Shown here: positions 34,232 through 44,059 of the stretch, one piece after another
Position numbering within the stretch: the stretch's first letter is position 1
Layout of the letters: each line of letters begins with the position of its first letter
Assembly: GCF_000013705.1 (NCBI RefSeq)
Contig: NC_007947.1
Span: forward strand, 1,550,001 to 1,614,000
Length of the DNA stretch: 64,000 nt
Direction: 5' to 3'
From: Methylobacillus flagellatus KT
Lineage (GTDB): Bacteria; Pseudomonadota; Gammaproteobacteria; Burkholderiales; Methylophilaceae
Position numbers and translations under genes: made by a program
Notes under the pieces: generated by a model
The model's database searches: none
The model's input: the letters and a program-made list of their open reading frames with translations, nothing else
What the model was told of the DNA's origin: nothing

Positions 34232-35151
34232 GCACCGCGCTGGTGTCTCATCCTGATACGCTGCTGCATGTCATGGATGGTCTGCATCCCGAGTCACCAG
34301 CACGCATCACGGCCATCATGGACGCGTTGGCAGAACACCGGTTATTAGATAAGCTGCAGCGCCACGAGGCTCCCCAAGCCACGGATGAAGCACTGTTGCG
34401 CGTACATGATGCTGCCTATATCAAGCATATCCGCAGCATTGCGCCTCGCGCCGGTATCGTGAGGCTGGACCCGGATACCGCCATGGGGCCAATGTCATTG
34501 TCGGCTTGCCTGCATGCTAGCGGCGCCGTTATCAAAGCCGTTGATCTGGTCATGCAAAAGCAAGTAACCAATGCATTCTGTTGTGTCCGACCGCCAGGAC
34601 ATCATGCAGGCAGGGCGCGCGCTGCAGGCTTTTGCATTTTCAATCATATTGCAGCAGGCGTTGCTTATGCGCTGGCCTCCTACAAACTCAAGCGCATTGC
34701 GGTTCTCGATATTGATGTGCATCACGGCGATGGCACCGAGGATATCTTCCGTAACGACCCGCGCGTCATGCTGTGCTCCACCTTCCAGCATCCTTTCTAT
34801 CCGCACAGTGGGGCAGATACGCGCCTGGACCATATCGTCAATGTTCCCTTGCCTGCGGAAAGCGACGGCGCAGCATTTCGCGAAGCGTTCCTGCTGCGCT
34901 TCGAACCCGCATTGCAGCGATTCCAGCCCCAAATGGTCTTCATCTCTGCTGGATTTGATGCACATGCAAACGATCCACTGGCACAGTTGATGCTAAAAGG
35001 TGAGGATTACCACTGGATCACGCAGTTCGCGATGAGAATCGCCGAGCAACATGCAGACAATCGCATCGTATCCCTGCTGGAGGGCGGCTACCATCTCCCA
35101 TCGCTCGCGGAATCGGCAACAATCCATGTCAGGACCTTGGCAGGACTTTGA
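34228..35151 (+). CDS. histone-deacetylase-superfamily amidohydrolase
   Basis: The ATG at 34228 overlaps the rsgA stop (ATGA) and gives 307 residues. RPPGHHAGRARAAGFCIFN carries the two catalytic histidines, and DIDVHHGDGT the zinc ligands. Bacterial members deacetylate polyamines, acetoin-related proteins or other acetyl-amides, so the substrate stays open. Possibly co-transcribed with rsgA. Confidence 0.88.
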   Translation: MSTALVSHPDTLLHVMDGLHPESPARITAIMDALAEHRLLDKLQRHEAPQATDEALLRVHDAAYIKHIRSIAPRAGIVRLDPDTAMGPMSLSACLHASGAVIKAVDLVMQKQVTNAFCCVRPPGHHAGRARAAGFCIFNHIAAGVAYALASYKLKRIAVLDIDVHHGDGTEDIFRNDPRVMLCSTFQHPFYPHSGADTRLDHIVNVPLPAESDGAAFREAFLLRFEPALQRFQPQMVFISAGFDAHANDPLAQLMLKGEDYHWITQFAMRIAEQHADNRIVSLLEGGYHLPSLAESATIHVRTLAGL

Positions 35152-35212
35152 CGACTGAAGGCATCCATCAGGATGCTGAAGTCACGATAGTCTTTGCTGT
35201 TATAATCGCGCC

Positions 35213-35653
35213 ATGCAAATCACCACTCGCCTTGAGTTCGACGCCGGACACCGTATCCCCAGCCACAAAAGCCAGTGCCGTAACCTTCATGGGCACCGGT
35301 ATGCGCTGGAAATCACGCTTTCGGGGAATATTATTGAGCAGGAAGGCGCATCCGATCATGGCATGGTCATGGATTTCTCCGACGTCAAGGCCATAGCCAA
35401 GCGCTGCGTCGTGGATCAATGGGATCATGCCTTCCTGGTATACGAAGGCGATAAAGTCGTGCTGGAGTTCCTGCGCAGCCTGCCCAACCACAAGACTGTC
35501 ATTTTCAGTAGTGTGCCAACGGCGGAAAATATGGCGGCAGAGGCGTTCCGCATTCTCAAGGCACAATACCACGATACCTACGGCACTCAGCTAAAGCTAG
35601 AACGCGTCCGTCTCTACGAGACCCCTAACAGCTGGGCTGACGCGTTGGCTTAA
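35213..35653 (+). CDS. queD: 6-carboxytetrahydropterin synthase
   Basis: A 146-residue PTPS-family protein. The active-site cysteine is in SQCRNLHGHRY, whose HGH gives two zinc ligands; the earlier FDAGHRI supplies the third. DQWDHAFL and a C-terminal RVRLYETPNS complete the family pattern. It converts dihydroneopterin triphosphate to carboxytetrahydropterin in queuosine synthesis. About 60 bases after the deacetylase. Confidence 0.92.
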   Translation: MQITTRLEFDAGHRIPSHKSQCRNLHGHRYALEITLSGNIIEQEGASDHGMVMDFSDVKAIAKRCVVDQWDHAFLVYEGDKVVLEFLRSLPNHKTVIFSSVPTAENMAAEAFRILKAQYHDTYGTQLKLERVRLYETPNSWADALA

Positions 35654-35661
35654 GCCACATA

Positions 35662-36351
35662 TCACTGGGGCCAAACGCAGGCGCCACTCTTGCTCATAGC
35701 CTGCAGATATTCTTCATGAGCTGCGAGCTCGGCCTCGCTGGCGGTCAAGACCAGTAATGGCTTGCTGCGCGTCAACCTGATCTCTCCACTACCCTCTATT
35801 GGCCCCTGATCCAGCATATCAATCATCAGGCTTTCCTGCCCGCGGGTCATCGCCATGTAGACATCAGCAAGCAACTCTGCATCCAGCAAGGCGCCATGCA
35901 GGGTACGTGAGGAATTGTCTATGCCGTAGTGCCTGCACAACGCATCGAGATTGTTGCGTTGCCCAGGCCGCATTTCCTTGGCCATTTTCAGGGTGTCGAT
36001 AATTTCAAGCACGCTATGTTCGATGTTTTGCCGCCCCACCCTATTGAGCTCGGCATTGAGGAAGCCGATATCAAACGGTGCATTGTGGATAATCAGATCT
36101 GCCCCTGAAACGAATTGCAGGAACTCATCGACGATATCGGCAAAGCGCGGCTTGTCCTGCAGGAATTCCAGCGTGATGCCATGAACCTCCTGCGCCGCCT
36201 CATCAATTTCACGATCCGGGTTGAGGTAGACATGGAAGTGGTTATTGGTCAGCCTGCGGTTGACGAGCTCAACCCCGGCAATTTCAATAATGCGATGCCC
36301 TTGAGCGTGATAAAGCCCAGTGGTTTCAGTATCCAGAAAAATTTGCCGCAT
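35662..36351 (-). CDS. dnaQ: DNA polymerase III epsilon subunit
   Basis: A DEDDh exonuclease. FLDTETTGL, IHNAPFDIGFLN and HGALLDAELLADVY are the three Exo motifs. I prefer the ATG at 36351 because AGGGA lies six bases upstream; another ATG is two codons earlier. The product is 229 residues. It gives proofreading in the replicative polymerase. It follows rnhA by nine bases, the usual rnhA-dnaQ pairing. Confidence 0.93.
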   Translation of the reverse strand: MRQIFLDTETTGLYHAQGHRIIEIAGVELVNRRLTNNHFHVYLNPDREIDEAAQEVHGITLEFLQDKPRFADIVDEFLQFVSGADLIIHNAPFDIGFLNAELNRVGRQNIEHSVLEIIDTLKMAKEMRPGQRNNLDALCRHYGIDNSSRTLHGALLDAELLADVYMAMTRGQESLMIDMLDQGPIEGSGEIRLTRSKPLLVLTASEAELAAHEEYLQAMSKSGACVWPQ

Positions 36352-36360
36352 ACTCATTCC

Positions 36361-36816
36361 CTATACCACCTCTCGACCCAATACCTGGTCAACACCCTTG
36401 TTGGCCAATGCATCGGCGCGTTCGTTGCCCACATTGCCCGCATGCCCCTTGACCCAGACCCATTCCACCTGATGCTGTTGCACCAAACTATCCAGTGCCT
36501 TCCAGAGATCGACATTCTTCACAGGTTTTCTATCACTGGTGAGCCAGTTTCTGGCTTTCCAGCTATGTACCCATTCAGTGATGCCTTTCTGCACATACAC
36601 CGAGTCCGTATAAATCCTGACAGAACATTGGCGCTTCAAAGCCTCCAGCGCCCGGATGACCGCGGTCAGCTCCATACGGTTATTGGTCGTCACCAATTCG
36701 CCTCCCCACAGCTCTTTTTCATGGCCGGCAAATGAGAGCCACGCTCCCCAGCCGCCGGGCCCTGGGTTGCCTTTACAGGCGCCATCTGCATAGATTTCGA
36801 TCACGTTGCTACTCAT
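36361..36816 (-). CDS. rnhA: ribonuclease HI
   Basis: A 151-residue protein starting [19 protein letters not shown], with the catalytic acids in [31 protein letters not shown] and the last one in NERADALAN. It cuts RNA in RNA-DNA hybrids. Its start overlaps the methyltransferase stop by eight bases. Confidence 0.95.
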   Translation of the reverse strand: MSSNVIEIYADGACKGNPGPGGWGAWLSFAGHEKELWGGELVTTNNRMELTAVIRALEALKRQCSVRIYTDSVYVQKGITEWVHSWKARNWLTSDRKPVKNVDLWKALDSLVQQHQVEWVWVKGHAGNVGNERADALANKGVDQVLGREVV

Positions 36817-37531
36817 GTTTATTCTGTATATCCGTCCTCTGGGTTGGTGTGGGCAATAGGCCTGCCTTGAGCTTGGATTTGTTCCATGCGGGTTTGATCA
36901 GGCGCATGCCGATGACACGCTTTTTCGCGAGCACAAAGTAGACCCCACCCATCAAGGGCCAAAACCTCGCCCCTAGGCGCTCAATCATGCGGAGTTTACC
37001 CTGGCCGCTGCTATTGCGGAAAGGTGGCATGTGGCAGGCCATCCTGACTTCGATAACCTCAAAATCCAATAGCGTCAGCCAATCCTTGATCCGCATCAGA
37101 CTGAGAAAATTGGCATCCCAGGGATAGATTTCATGATCGCTTGCCAGGCGGCGTGCCCCCCAGGTGCTGACCGGGTTGAAGCCGGTAATGGCGATGTGTC
37201 CTTCAGGTACCAGGACACGCGCGGCTTCACGTAGCGTCTGGTGCGGATGCTCGCTAAAATCCAGAGTATGCGGCAATAGCAGTAAATCCAGGCTCTCCGC
37301 TTGAAAGGGAAGTTGATGGGGCGCGCAGCGTATGGCGCCACCCCCGCCATCTGCATTGAATTGATATGGGATCCGGCAATGCCGCAACAATGGCATTTTC
37401 AACATGCCGAACTGCATGGCATTGAAGCCGAAGATATCGTGCACCACCTGGTCGAACAATGCCTGTTCCTGCTCCTGCAGGTATTGCCCTAAAGGGCTCT
37501 CAAGCCATTGCTCCTGCTTCTCTATTGACAT
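36809..37531 (-). CDS. class I SAM-dependent methyltransferase
   Basis: A 240-residue protein. The expected methyltransferase acid segment reads [18 protein letters not shown], followed by [19 protein letters not shown], the post-III region. The glycine-rich motif I is degenerate, so SAM binding is less certain than in UbiE or BioC. Upstream of rnhA-dnaQ this family is common in betaproteobacteria; substrate unknown. Confidence 0.8.
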   Translation of the reverse strand: MSIEKQEQWLESPLGQYLQEQEQALFDQVVHDIFGFNAMQFGMLKMPLLRHCRIPYQFNADGGGGAIRCAPHQLPFQAESLDLLLLPHTLDFSEHPHQTLREAARVLVPEGHIAITGFNPVSTWGARRLASDHEIYPWDANFLSLMRIKDWLTLLDFEVIEVRMACHMPPFRNSSGQGKLRMIERLGARFWPLMGGVYFVLAKKRVIGMRLIKPAWNKSKLKAGLLPTPTQRTDIQNKHE

Positions 37532-37582
37532 CGGGCCCTCAACATATCATTAATAGGCATCACGCTTGGACCGATCACTTTA

Positions 37583-38335
37583 ATGTTTGAGATTATCCCG
37601 ATTCTTGCCTTCGAGGACAATTATATCTGGCTGTTGCACCAGCACGGACACGCCCTGGTAGTAGACCCAGGTGATGCGCACCCGGTGCTGGAAATACTTG
37701 ATGCGCGCGGTTTGCAGCTGCGTGCGATTCTGGTTACTCACCACCACCAGGACCATACAGGGGGTGTCGAGGAGCTAATCCAGGCCACCTCCGCCCAGGT
37801 ATTCGCACCTGCCAAAGAACAATTTTCCTTCCCTCATCATCCAGTCACCGCTGGCGACAGGCTGGATATTCCAGGAATTGCACTGTCCCTGTCGGTACTG
37901 GACGTTCCTGGACATACTGTTGGCCATGTGGCCTATTATGGCGATGGTATGCTGTTCAGTGGAGACACCTTGTTTGGTGCTGGATGCGGTAGATTGTTTG
38001 AAGGTACGCCTGGGCAAATGTACTCTTCGCTACAACAGCTCGCCCAATTACCTGTGAACACGAGGGTGTATTGTGGACATGAGTATACCGAGCGCAACCT
38101 GGCATTCGCCTTATCCCTGGAGCCCCACCATGAAGCGCTGCTTTCCCGCCGAGAAGCAACGGCCGCCTTACGCGCACAAGGTTTGCCCAGCCTGCCATCC
38201 AGCATGGCGCTAGAGTTGGCGACCAACCCCTTTTTGCGTTGTCATGAACCCGGGATAATCGCAGCATCAAAAAGTGCAGCCACTGATCCAGTGAGCGTCT
38301 TTGCAGCAATTCGTGAAATGAGAAATCATTTTTAA
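37583..38335 (+). CDS. gloB: hydroxyacylglutathione hydrolase (glyoxalase II)
   Basis: A 250-residue metallo-beta-lactamase-fold protein. THHHQDHTGG is the dinuclear metal motif, and CGHEYTERNLAFA is a segment specific to glyoxalase II. It hydrolyses S-lactoylglutathione to lactate and glutathione, detoxifying methylglyoxal. It is divergent from the methyltransferase gene, with 51 bases between. Confidence 0.93.
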   Translation: MFEIIPILAFEDNYIWLLHQHGHALVVDPGDAHPVLEILDARGLQLRAILVTHHHQDHTGGVEELIQATSAQVFAPAKEQFSFPHHPVTAGDRLDIPGIALSLSVLDVPGHTVGHVAYYGDGMLFSGDTLFGAGCGRLFEGTPGQMYSSLQQLAQLPVNTRVYCGHEYTERNLAFALSLEPHHEALLSRREATAALRAQGLPSLPSSMALELATNPFLRCHEPGIIAASKSAATDPVSVFAAIREMRNHF

Positions 38336-38449
38336 TCATTAAGATAATGAAATGACTTCAAGTGCGTCGTTTATTTCCGTCATAGGCTTGACGCTGCATT
38401 CCCTCATTCGCTACTATCCTAGCACCCCAAGCCATCACGAGAAATGTGA

Positions 38450-40006
38450 ATGACTGTGAAGTCCCTGCTGAAGCTGGTATTACTGGCGTCCCCCATCATT
38501 ACAGCTCCCGCAGCTTATGCTGTCACCAATGTGGTCGGCGATGAAATCATCATCCTTGGAGACTATCCCAGTGATGACGTAGCAAGCTACATGCCCGATG
38601 GCACACACCTTCAGAACGAGGAAAATCTCGCTACCCTGGATTTATGGCAACGCATTCGAGATGGCTACGGTATCCCGGACTTACAATCCCCCATCATCCA
38701 AACGCATGAAAGCTGGTACTCATCCCGCCCTGATTACGTCAAACGCATGGTCGAACGTAGCCAACGCTATCTCTACCATATAGTAGAAGAAGTGCAGAAA
38801 CGCGGCATGCCGACAGAAATTGCGCTTCTACCTATGATAGAAAGCGCGTTCAATCCCCTTGCACTTTCGCGCAGCAGCGCCTCGGGAATCTGGCAATTTA
38901 TCCCATCGACCGGCAAGAATTTCGGTCTCAAGCAGGATTGGTGGACTGACAGCCGCAGGGATATCACGGCAGCCACCAATGCCGCCCTTAACTATCTGCA
39001 AAAGCTTTACATCATGTTTGGCACATGGGATCTCGCCCTGGCAGCCTACAACGCGGGAGAAGGCACTGTGAGCCGCGCCATCGCTCGTAACCGCAGCCTT
39101 GGGCTTCCTACTGACTATCAGAGCCTTGAGCTTTCTGATGAGACCAAAAACTACGTGCCCAAGCTGCAGGCGATCAAGAACATCATGACCAACCCGCAAC
39201 GCTACGGATTGGATGTACAGAGCATTCCCAATCGACCTTACTTCGTCAAGGTCACGGCTCCGCAGAAGATAGACGCGGAATTGGCTGCAGAGCTGGCAGG
39301 CATTACCATCGAGGAATTTTCCTCATTGAATCCTGAATACAACCGCCCGGTACTGACTGCCAAAGGGCAGGTACATGAAATTCTATTGCCGATCACTGCG
39401 GCACAAACTTTTACCAGCAATCTGGCCGTGTACGACAAGCCACTGGTCAATTGGCAAACCTATTACGCCAAGCGAGGCGATCGCATGGACAATATCGCCC
39501 GCAAATTCGGCATCGATCCGGTAAAACTGCGCGAGGTCAACGGCCTGACGACGAATAACCTTGTCCACAATATGCCCTTGCTGGTGCCTTTACAGGCTAA
39601 TGCAGGCGACAGTGCTGAGATTGCCGTCACCGAGCATGACCGGTTAACCAACATTGCCGCCAGTGCACCAGCTTCCGGCACTAACAAGCATATCGTCAAG
39701 AGTGACGATACCATCAGCGGCATCGCCAAACGCTACAACATGAGCAGTAAGCAGTTGATGAGTCTGAACGGCCTGAAATCCAGCGCCTTGAAGCCAGGTC
39801 AGACGCTGATGCTGGCAACCTCATCAATAAAACCCGCATCCAAGGCGCCTAGCCGCCATTATGTCGTCAAGCGTGGCGACACCCTGGACAGCATTGCACG
39901 TAAGTTTGATGTGCATAGCAAAGACTTAAAACGTTGGAACAATCTGACCAATTCTCACATCGTTCCTGGCAACAAGCTGACGGTTTCCCGTCCAGGCGAG
40001 GCTTGA
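38450..40006 (+). CDS. mltD: membrane-bound lytic murein transglycosylase D
   Basis: A 518-residue exported protein with a signal peptide, then a family 23 transglycosylase domain: catalytic glutamate in LLPMIESAFNP, with SASGIWQFIPSTGKNFGL and AAYNAGEGTVSRA. LysM repeats follow towards the C-terminus (for example HYVVKRGDTLDSIARKFDV), at least two clear copies and one weaker. It cleaves peptidoglycan glycan strands. Confidence 0.92.
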   Translation: MTVKSLLKLVLLASPIITAPAAYAVTNVVGDEIIILGDYPSDDVASYMPDGTHLQNEENLATLDLWQRIRDGYGIPDLQSPIIQTHESWYSSRPDYVKRMVERSQRYLYHIVEEVQKRGMPTEIALLPMIESAFNPLALSRSSASGIWQFIPSTGKNFGLKQDWWTDSRRDITAATNAALNYLQKLYIMFGTWDLALAAYNAGEGTVSRAIARNRSLGLPTDYQSLELSDETKNYVPKLQAIKNIMTNPQRYGLDVQSIPNRPYFVKVTAPQKIDAELAAELAGITIEEFSSLNPEYNRPVLTAKGQVHEILLPITAAQTFTSNLAVYDKPLVNWQTYYAKRGDRMDNIARKFGIDPVKLREVNGLTTNNLVHNMPLLVPLQANAGDSAEIAVTEHDRLTNIAASAPASGTNKHIVKSDDTISGIAKRYNMSSKQLMSLNGLKSSALKPGQTLMLATSSIKPASKAPSRHYVVKRGDTLDSIARKFDVHSKDLKRWNNLTNSHIVPGNKLTVSRPGEA

Positions 40007-40018
40007 TGGCTTTTCCAC

Positions 40019-41674
40019 ATGCGTGATTCCTTATCTGACTTGAGCCATGTTGCAGCGCTGACAGTATTGCTGGCTGTCTGCCTTTCTGCTTGTGGTCGTG
40101 CGCCAATAGAACCAATCGTCAATTACGACCTTGAATATCCGCCTGAGTATGGCGGCACGATGATCGATGCCACCCGCGGTGAACCGAGCGGCCTGATTAC
40201 GATGATCGCCGGAGAATCGGCAGCATCTGCAGTTGCGCAGAATATTTTCAGCAGTTTATTGCGTTACGACAAGAATCTGGAGTTCGAAGGGGAGCTGGCA
40301 GAATCATGGGCAATATCGCCAGACCAGAAAGTCATCACCTTCAAACTTAAACCCAACCTGAAATGGTCGGATGGCAAGCCGCTCACCAGTGCAGATGTCC
40401 TCTTCACATGGAGGCTTATCACAGATGAAAATACGAGGACACCGTATGCCTCGGACTATAAACTTGTGATCAAGGCAGAGGCGCCTGATGAACGCACATT
40501 CCGAGTCAGCTATGCCGAGCCTTATGCTCCAGCGGTCAATTCCTGGGCCGGGCTGGACATCCTGCCCAAGCATCTGCTTGAGGGCAAGGATATCAACAAT
40601 ACGCCTTTTGCCCGCAATCCAGTAGGCAGCCATTACTACAAGCTGGAGAAATGGCGTCCCGGCGAACAGATATCTCTTGTAAGCAATCCCTTGTCAACAC
40701 AGGGAGTGCCGCGCATAGAGCGCCTGGTCAGCAGGTTCATTCCGGATGAGGCCTCGCAGTTTCTGGAGTTGATGGCTAACAATATCGACACCATGACCTT
40801 GTCGCCGGTGCAATATGCTCGCATCTTCCCCGCCAGGCCCGAGCTGCAGAAGAAATTCTCGCTCTATAAAGAGTTGGGCAATAGCTATACCTATCTTGGC
40901 TTCAACCTTAAGCGCAAGCCTTTCAATGACGCTCGGGTGCGCAAGGCCATTAACTATGCCATCGATAAACAGGAGTTGATCGACGGAGTATTGCTCGGCA
41001 TGGGAGAGCCGGTGGCTTCGCCCTACAAGCCGGGCACCCGTTGGTCCAACCCCCACCTCCAGCCATACCGCTATGATCCGGCCAAAGCTCAAGCTTTACT
41101 CGAGGAAGCCGGGTTCAGAAAAAACAAGGATGGCATCATGGAGCGTAACGGCAAGCCTCTCTCGTTCGAAATTCTGACCAATCAGAACAAACAGCGTGAA
41201 ATGAGCGCAGTCCTGATTCAGCGCCGGCTCAAGGAAATCGGCATTGATGTGCGGATCAGGGTGCTGGAGTGGGCCAGTTTCATCGGTCGTTTCATCAAGA
41301 CCGGTGATTTCGATGTAGTGTTGCTTGGATGGCAGCTGGCGATCGACCCTGATCAATATGCCATTTGGCACTCATCTCAACAGGCGCCCGGACAGTTCAA
41401 CTTCATCGGGTATAAGAATCAGCGCGTTGACCGACTGTTGGAACGTGGCCGCATGGAACTCGATCCCGACAAGCGCATGCGCATCTATCACGAGTTTGCT
41501 GAAATCCTGCTCGAAGATAGCCCTATTGTCTATTTGTTCGCAGGCTATGGCCTGCAAGCCATACATAAACGCATCAAAGGCATCGACAACCCTGCCCCGC
41601 CCGCCGGGATTGGACACAACACTCAGGACTGGTATATTCCCAGGCCTTTGCGACGCATGGAGATCAGCCAGTGA
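40019..41674 (+). CDS. peptide/nickel-type ABC transporter substrate-binding lipoprotein
   Basis: A 551-residue family 5 solute-binding protein. The leader ends in a lipobox (CLSAC), and the family signature appears in AESWAISPDQKVITFKLKPN and in later FNDARVRKAINYAID. It starts 12 bases after mltD. The ligand is probably an oligopeptide; YejA-like proteins are similar in layout. First gene of the importer set. Confidence 0.9.
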   Translation: MRDSLSDLSHVAALTVLLAVCLSACGRAPIEPIVNYDLEYPPEYGGTMIDATRGEPSGLITMIAGESAASAVAQNIFSSLLRYDKNLEFEGELAESWAISPDQKVITFKLKPNLKWSDGKPLTSADVLFTWRLITDENTRTPYASDYKLVIKAEAPDERTFRVSYAEPYAPAVNSWAGLDILPKHLLEGKDINNTPFARNPVGSHYYKLEKWRPGEQISLVSNPLSTQGVPRIERLVSRFIPDEASQFLELMANNIDTMTLSPVQYARIFPARPELQKKFSLYKELGNSYTYLGFNLKRKPFNDARVRKAINYAIDKQELIDGVLLGMGEPVASPYKPGTRWSNPHLQPYRYDPAKAQALLEEAGFRKNKDGIMERNGKPLSFEILTNQNKQREMSAVLIQRRLKEIGIDVRIRVLEWASFIGRFIKTGDFDVVLLGWQLAIDPDQYAIWHSSQQAPGQFNFIGYKNQRVDRLLERGRMELDPDKRMRIYHEFAEILLEDSPIVYLFAGYGLQAIHKRIKGIDNPAPPAGIGHNTQDWYIPRPLRRMEISQ

Positions 41675-41732
41675 GGAAGATGAATACTGGCGGCCGCCCT
41701 GCGCATCACTTGCCTCGTCGAAAGGCTAGCGC

Positions 41733-42752
41733 ATGCTGAAATATTTATTGAAGCGCCTGTTCTGGATGGTGCCGTTGCTGATCGGCATCAGCCTGGTTTC
41801 CTTCCTGATTATTCATCTCGCCCCGGGCGACATCACCATGACCGAAGCCGGGTTCGACCCCAAGGCAAGCGAAGAGTCACGCCAGAAGCTGCGTGAATTA
41901 TATAACCTCGACAAACCTGTGATCGTGCAGTATGGCTTGTGGCTGCAGCGCATGGCCAAACTGGATTTCGGCACTTCATTTGCTTCTCACCAGCGCCCCG
42001 TGTTCTGGCAAACCAAGGACAAGAATGGCAATGTCACACCGGGCATGATCCAGGAGGCGCTGCCAATTACCCTGCTCATCAATGTCCTGAGCCTGGGTTT
42101 AATCATTCTCGTTGCGCTACCGCTGGGCGTCATCTCCGCCCTGACGCAGAACCGGCTGCCGGACCGGGCCATTACCTTGTTTGTATTTGTTGGTTTCGCC
42201 GTCCCCGGCTTCTGGCTAGCATTGTTACTGATGTACTGGACCGGCGTCGTTCATGACTGGTTGCCTATTTCAGGCCTGCATAGCCAGGATGCGGAGCACA
42301 TGCACTGGCTTGCGTATACCTGGGATGCTTTAAAGCATCTCGTGCTACCAGTCTTTATCTCGGCACTGAGCGGGCTGGCTGGCATTTCCTTGTTCGTGCG
42401 CAATGGGATGTTGGACGTATTGCACCAGGACTACATCACGACTGCCCGCGCCAAAGGGCTGCCTGAGCATACCGTCGTGTATGGCCATGCCTTACGCAAC
42501 GCATTATTGCCGCTGATCACGATTCTCGGTCTTTCCATCCCCGGGCTGATTGGCGGCTCGGTGATTGCGGAGTCCATCTTTGCCATCCCTGGCATGGGAA
42601 AGTTATTCTATGACGCTGTTCTGATGCGGGACTTCCCTGTCATCATGGGCATCTTGACCATAGGCTCAGCCCTGACACTGCTTGGCAACCTCATGGCCGA
42701 CCTTGCCTACGCCTGGGCCGACCCTCGAGTACGCCGTGGAGTCATGCAATGA
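41733..42752 (+). CDS. ABC transporter permease (DppB/YejB family)
   Basis: A 339-residue permease with about six spans. It begins MLKYLLKRLFWMVPLLIGIS and has the EAA-type loop TTARAKGLPEHTVVYGHALR. It forms the pore with the next gene, with which it overlaps by ATGA. The ATPase is not encoded here. Confidence 0.92.
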   Translation: MLKYLLKRLFWMVPLLIGISLVSFLIIHLAPGDITMTEAGFDPKASEESRQKLRELYNLDKPVIVQYGLWLQRMAKLDFGTSFASHQRPVFWQTKDKNGNVTPGMIQEALPITLLINVLSLGLIILVALPLGVISALTQNRLPDRAITLFVFVGFAVPGFWLALLLMYWTGVVHDWLPISGLHSQDAEHMHWLAYTWDALKHLVLPVFISALSGLAGISLFVRNGMLDVLHQDYITTARAKGLPEHTVVYGHALRNALLPLITILGLSIPGLIGGSVIAESIFAIPGMGKLFYDAVLMRDFPVIMGILTIGSALTLLGNLMADLAYAWADPRVRRGVMQ

Positions 42753-43573
42753 AGCGTGTGCTATCCAACCCGTTAGCCCTTGCAGGCTTCATCATCATTA
42801 CCAGTATTTTCCTGCTGGCGTTGTTTGCACCCTTGATCGCGCCCTACGACCCGGAGGCCATTGACGTCAAGGCGATCCTGCTCAGCCCTTCTTCCGCTCA
42901 CTGGATGGGAACCGATGCCCTGGGCCGTGATGTATTCTCGCGTATGCTGTTCGGCGCGCGCATTTCCCTGCTGGTAGGATTGGTTGCCGTTGGCATTGCC
43001 ACATTTATCGGCATCATCCTTGGCGCCATCGCAGGCTATTATCGCGGCTGGGTGGACGTGGTCATCATGCGGGCGGTCGATGTCATGCTGTCGATCCCGA
43101 CTTTTTTCCTGATTCTGGCCGTCATTGCATTCCTGACGCCATCCATCTGGAACATCATGATTATCATCGGGCTGACTTCTTGGATGGGTGTTACCCGTCT
43201 CGTGAGGGCCGAATTTCTCAGCCTGCGCAACCGCGAATTCGTCATGGCGGCGGAAACCCTTGGCGCCAACGACAATCGCTTGATCTTCAAACACTTACTG
43301 CCTAACAGCATGACGCCGGTGATTGTTAGTTCAGTACTCGGCGTGGCCAGTGCAGTGTTGATTGAATCAGGCTTGAGCTTCCTGGGATTAGGCGTACAGG
43401 CCCCACAAGCATCATGGGGTAACATTCTCACCGACGGCAAGGAGTATATTCAATTTGCCTGGTGGCTATCCCTATTCCCTGGTCTGGCGATTCTGATCAC
43501 AGTATTAGGATACAACCTGTTTGGCGAGGGTTTGCGCGATGCTTATGATCCACGCTCCTCGCAGTCACACTGA
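42749..43573 (+). CDS. ABC transporter permease (DppC/YejE family)
   Basis: A 274-residue permease with an N-terminal span, then HWMGTDALGRDVFSRMLFGA, the DppC-type motif, and an EAA loop AAETLGANDNRLIFKHLLPN. Pairs with the upstream permease. A terminator follows within 30 bases, so the operon ends here with no ATP-binding gene. Confidence 0.92.
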   Translation: MKRVLSNPLALAGFIIITSIFLLALFAPLIAPYDPEAIDVKAILLSPSSAHWMGTDALGRDVFSRMLFGARISLLVGLVAVGIATFIGIILGAIAGYYRGWVDVVIMRAVDVMLSIPTFFLILAVIAFLTPSIWNIMIIIGLTSWMGVTRLVRAEFLSLRNREFVMAAETLGANDNRLIFKHLLPNSMTPVIVSSVLGVASAVLIESGLSFLGLGVQAPQASWGNILTDGKEYIQFAWWLSLFPGLAILITVLGYNLFGEGLRDAYDPRSSQSH

Positions 43574-43599
43574 CGCTGCGTGCCTATTGGTAAAAACAA

Positions 43600-43621
43600 A
43601 AAGCCGGGAAACCCCGGCTTT
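43600..43621. terminator. bidirectional terminator
   Basis: AAGCCGGG and CCCGGCTT with a short loop, flanked by A and T rich sequence on both sides. It lies between the convergent permease gene and the gene at 43625. Confidence 0.85.
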
Positions 43622-43624
43622 GAT

Positions 43625-43999
43625 TTATCGATTATTGAAGAATGCGATATTCACGCATCGGTCATTTACAAATGTCAGTTCAATGGTTTTATAGGTCCGC
43701 TTAGGATCATACTTCACCAGGTCCTTGTAGTACCACATCTCCACTTGGTCAGGCTTGCCCTGTTTTTCCGTAGGACGCCCAATGATGTTGGAGGCATTGC
43801 TTGGCTTCACAGACTGCTCTTTCTTGAGTGGCTCGCCAAGCTGCTTGGCAACGACGCTACGCGTCTTGTTGCCAAATGCGTTCAGAAACTCCTCTTCGGT
43901 ATAGGTCGTCTTTTTGGGTTCGGCCATCAGGGGCGCATTCACCATGACAGATGCAAGCAAGGCACCAGCCACCAGTAGATATTTTTTGTGCAAAGCCAT
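43625..43999 (-). CDS. exported hypothetical protein (SmpA/OmlA-like fold possible)
   Basis: The ATG at 43999 has AAGGAG upstream; the extension to 44035 is not needed. The 124-residue product has a signal peptide ending LMAE, then a short domain with VVAKQLGEPLKKEQ and a paired C-terminal beta region ending LTFVNDRCVNIAFF. This pattern of a helix pair followed by strands is seen in SmpA/OmlA-type domains, but no lipobox is present. Function unknown. Confidence 0.6.
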   Translation of the reverse strand: MALHKKYLLVAGALLASVMVNAPLMAEPKKTTYTEEEFLNAFGNKTRSVVAKQLGEPLKKEQSVKPSNASNIIGRPTEKQGKPDQVEMWYYKDLVKYDPKRTYKTIELTFVNDRCVNIAFFNNR

Positions 44000-44059
44000 A
44001 CAACAACTCCTTCTTCCTCTATATGTCGGACTCATCCGTCATGCGGCAAGCCCTTTGCA

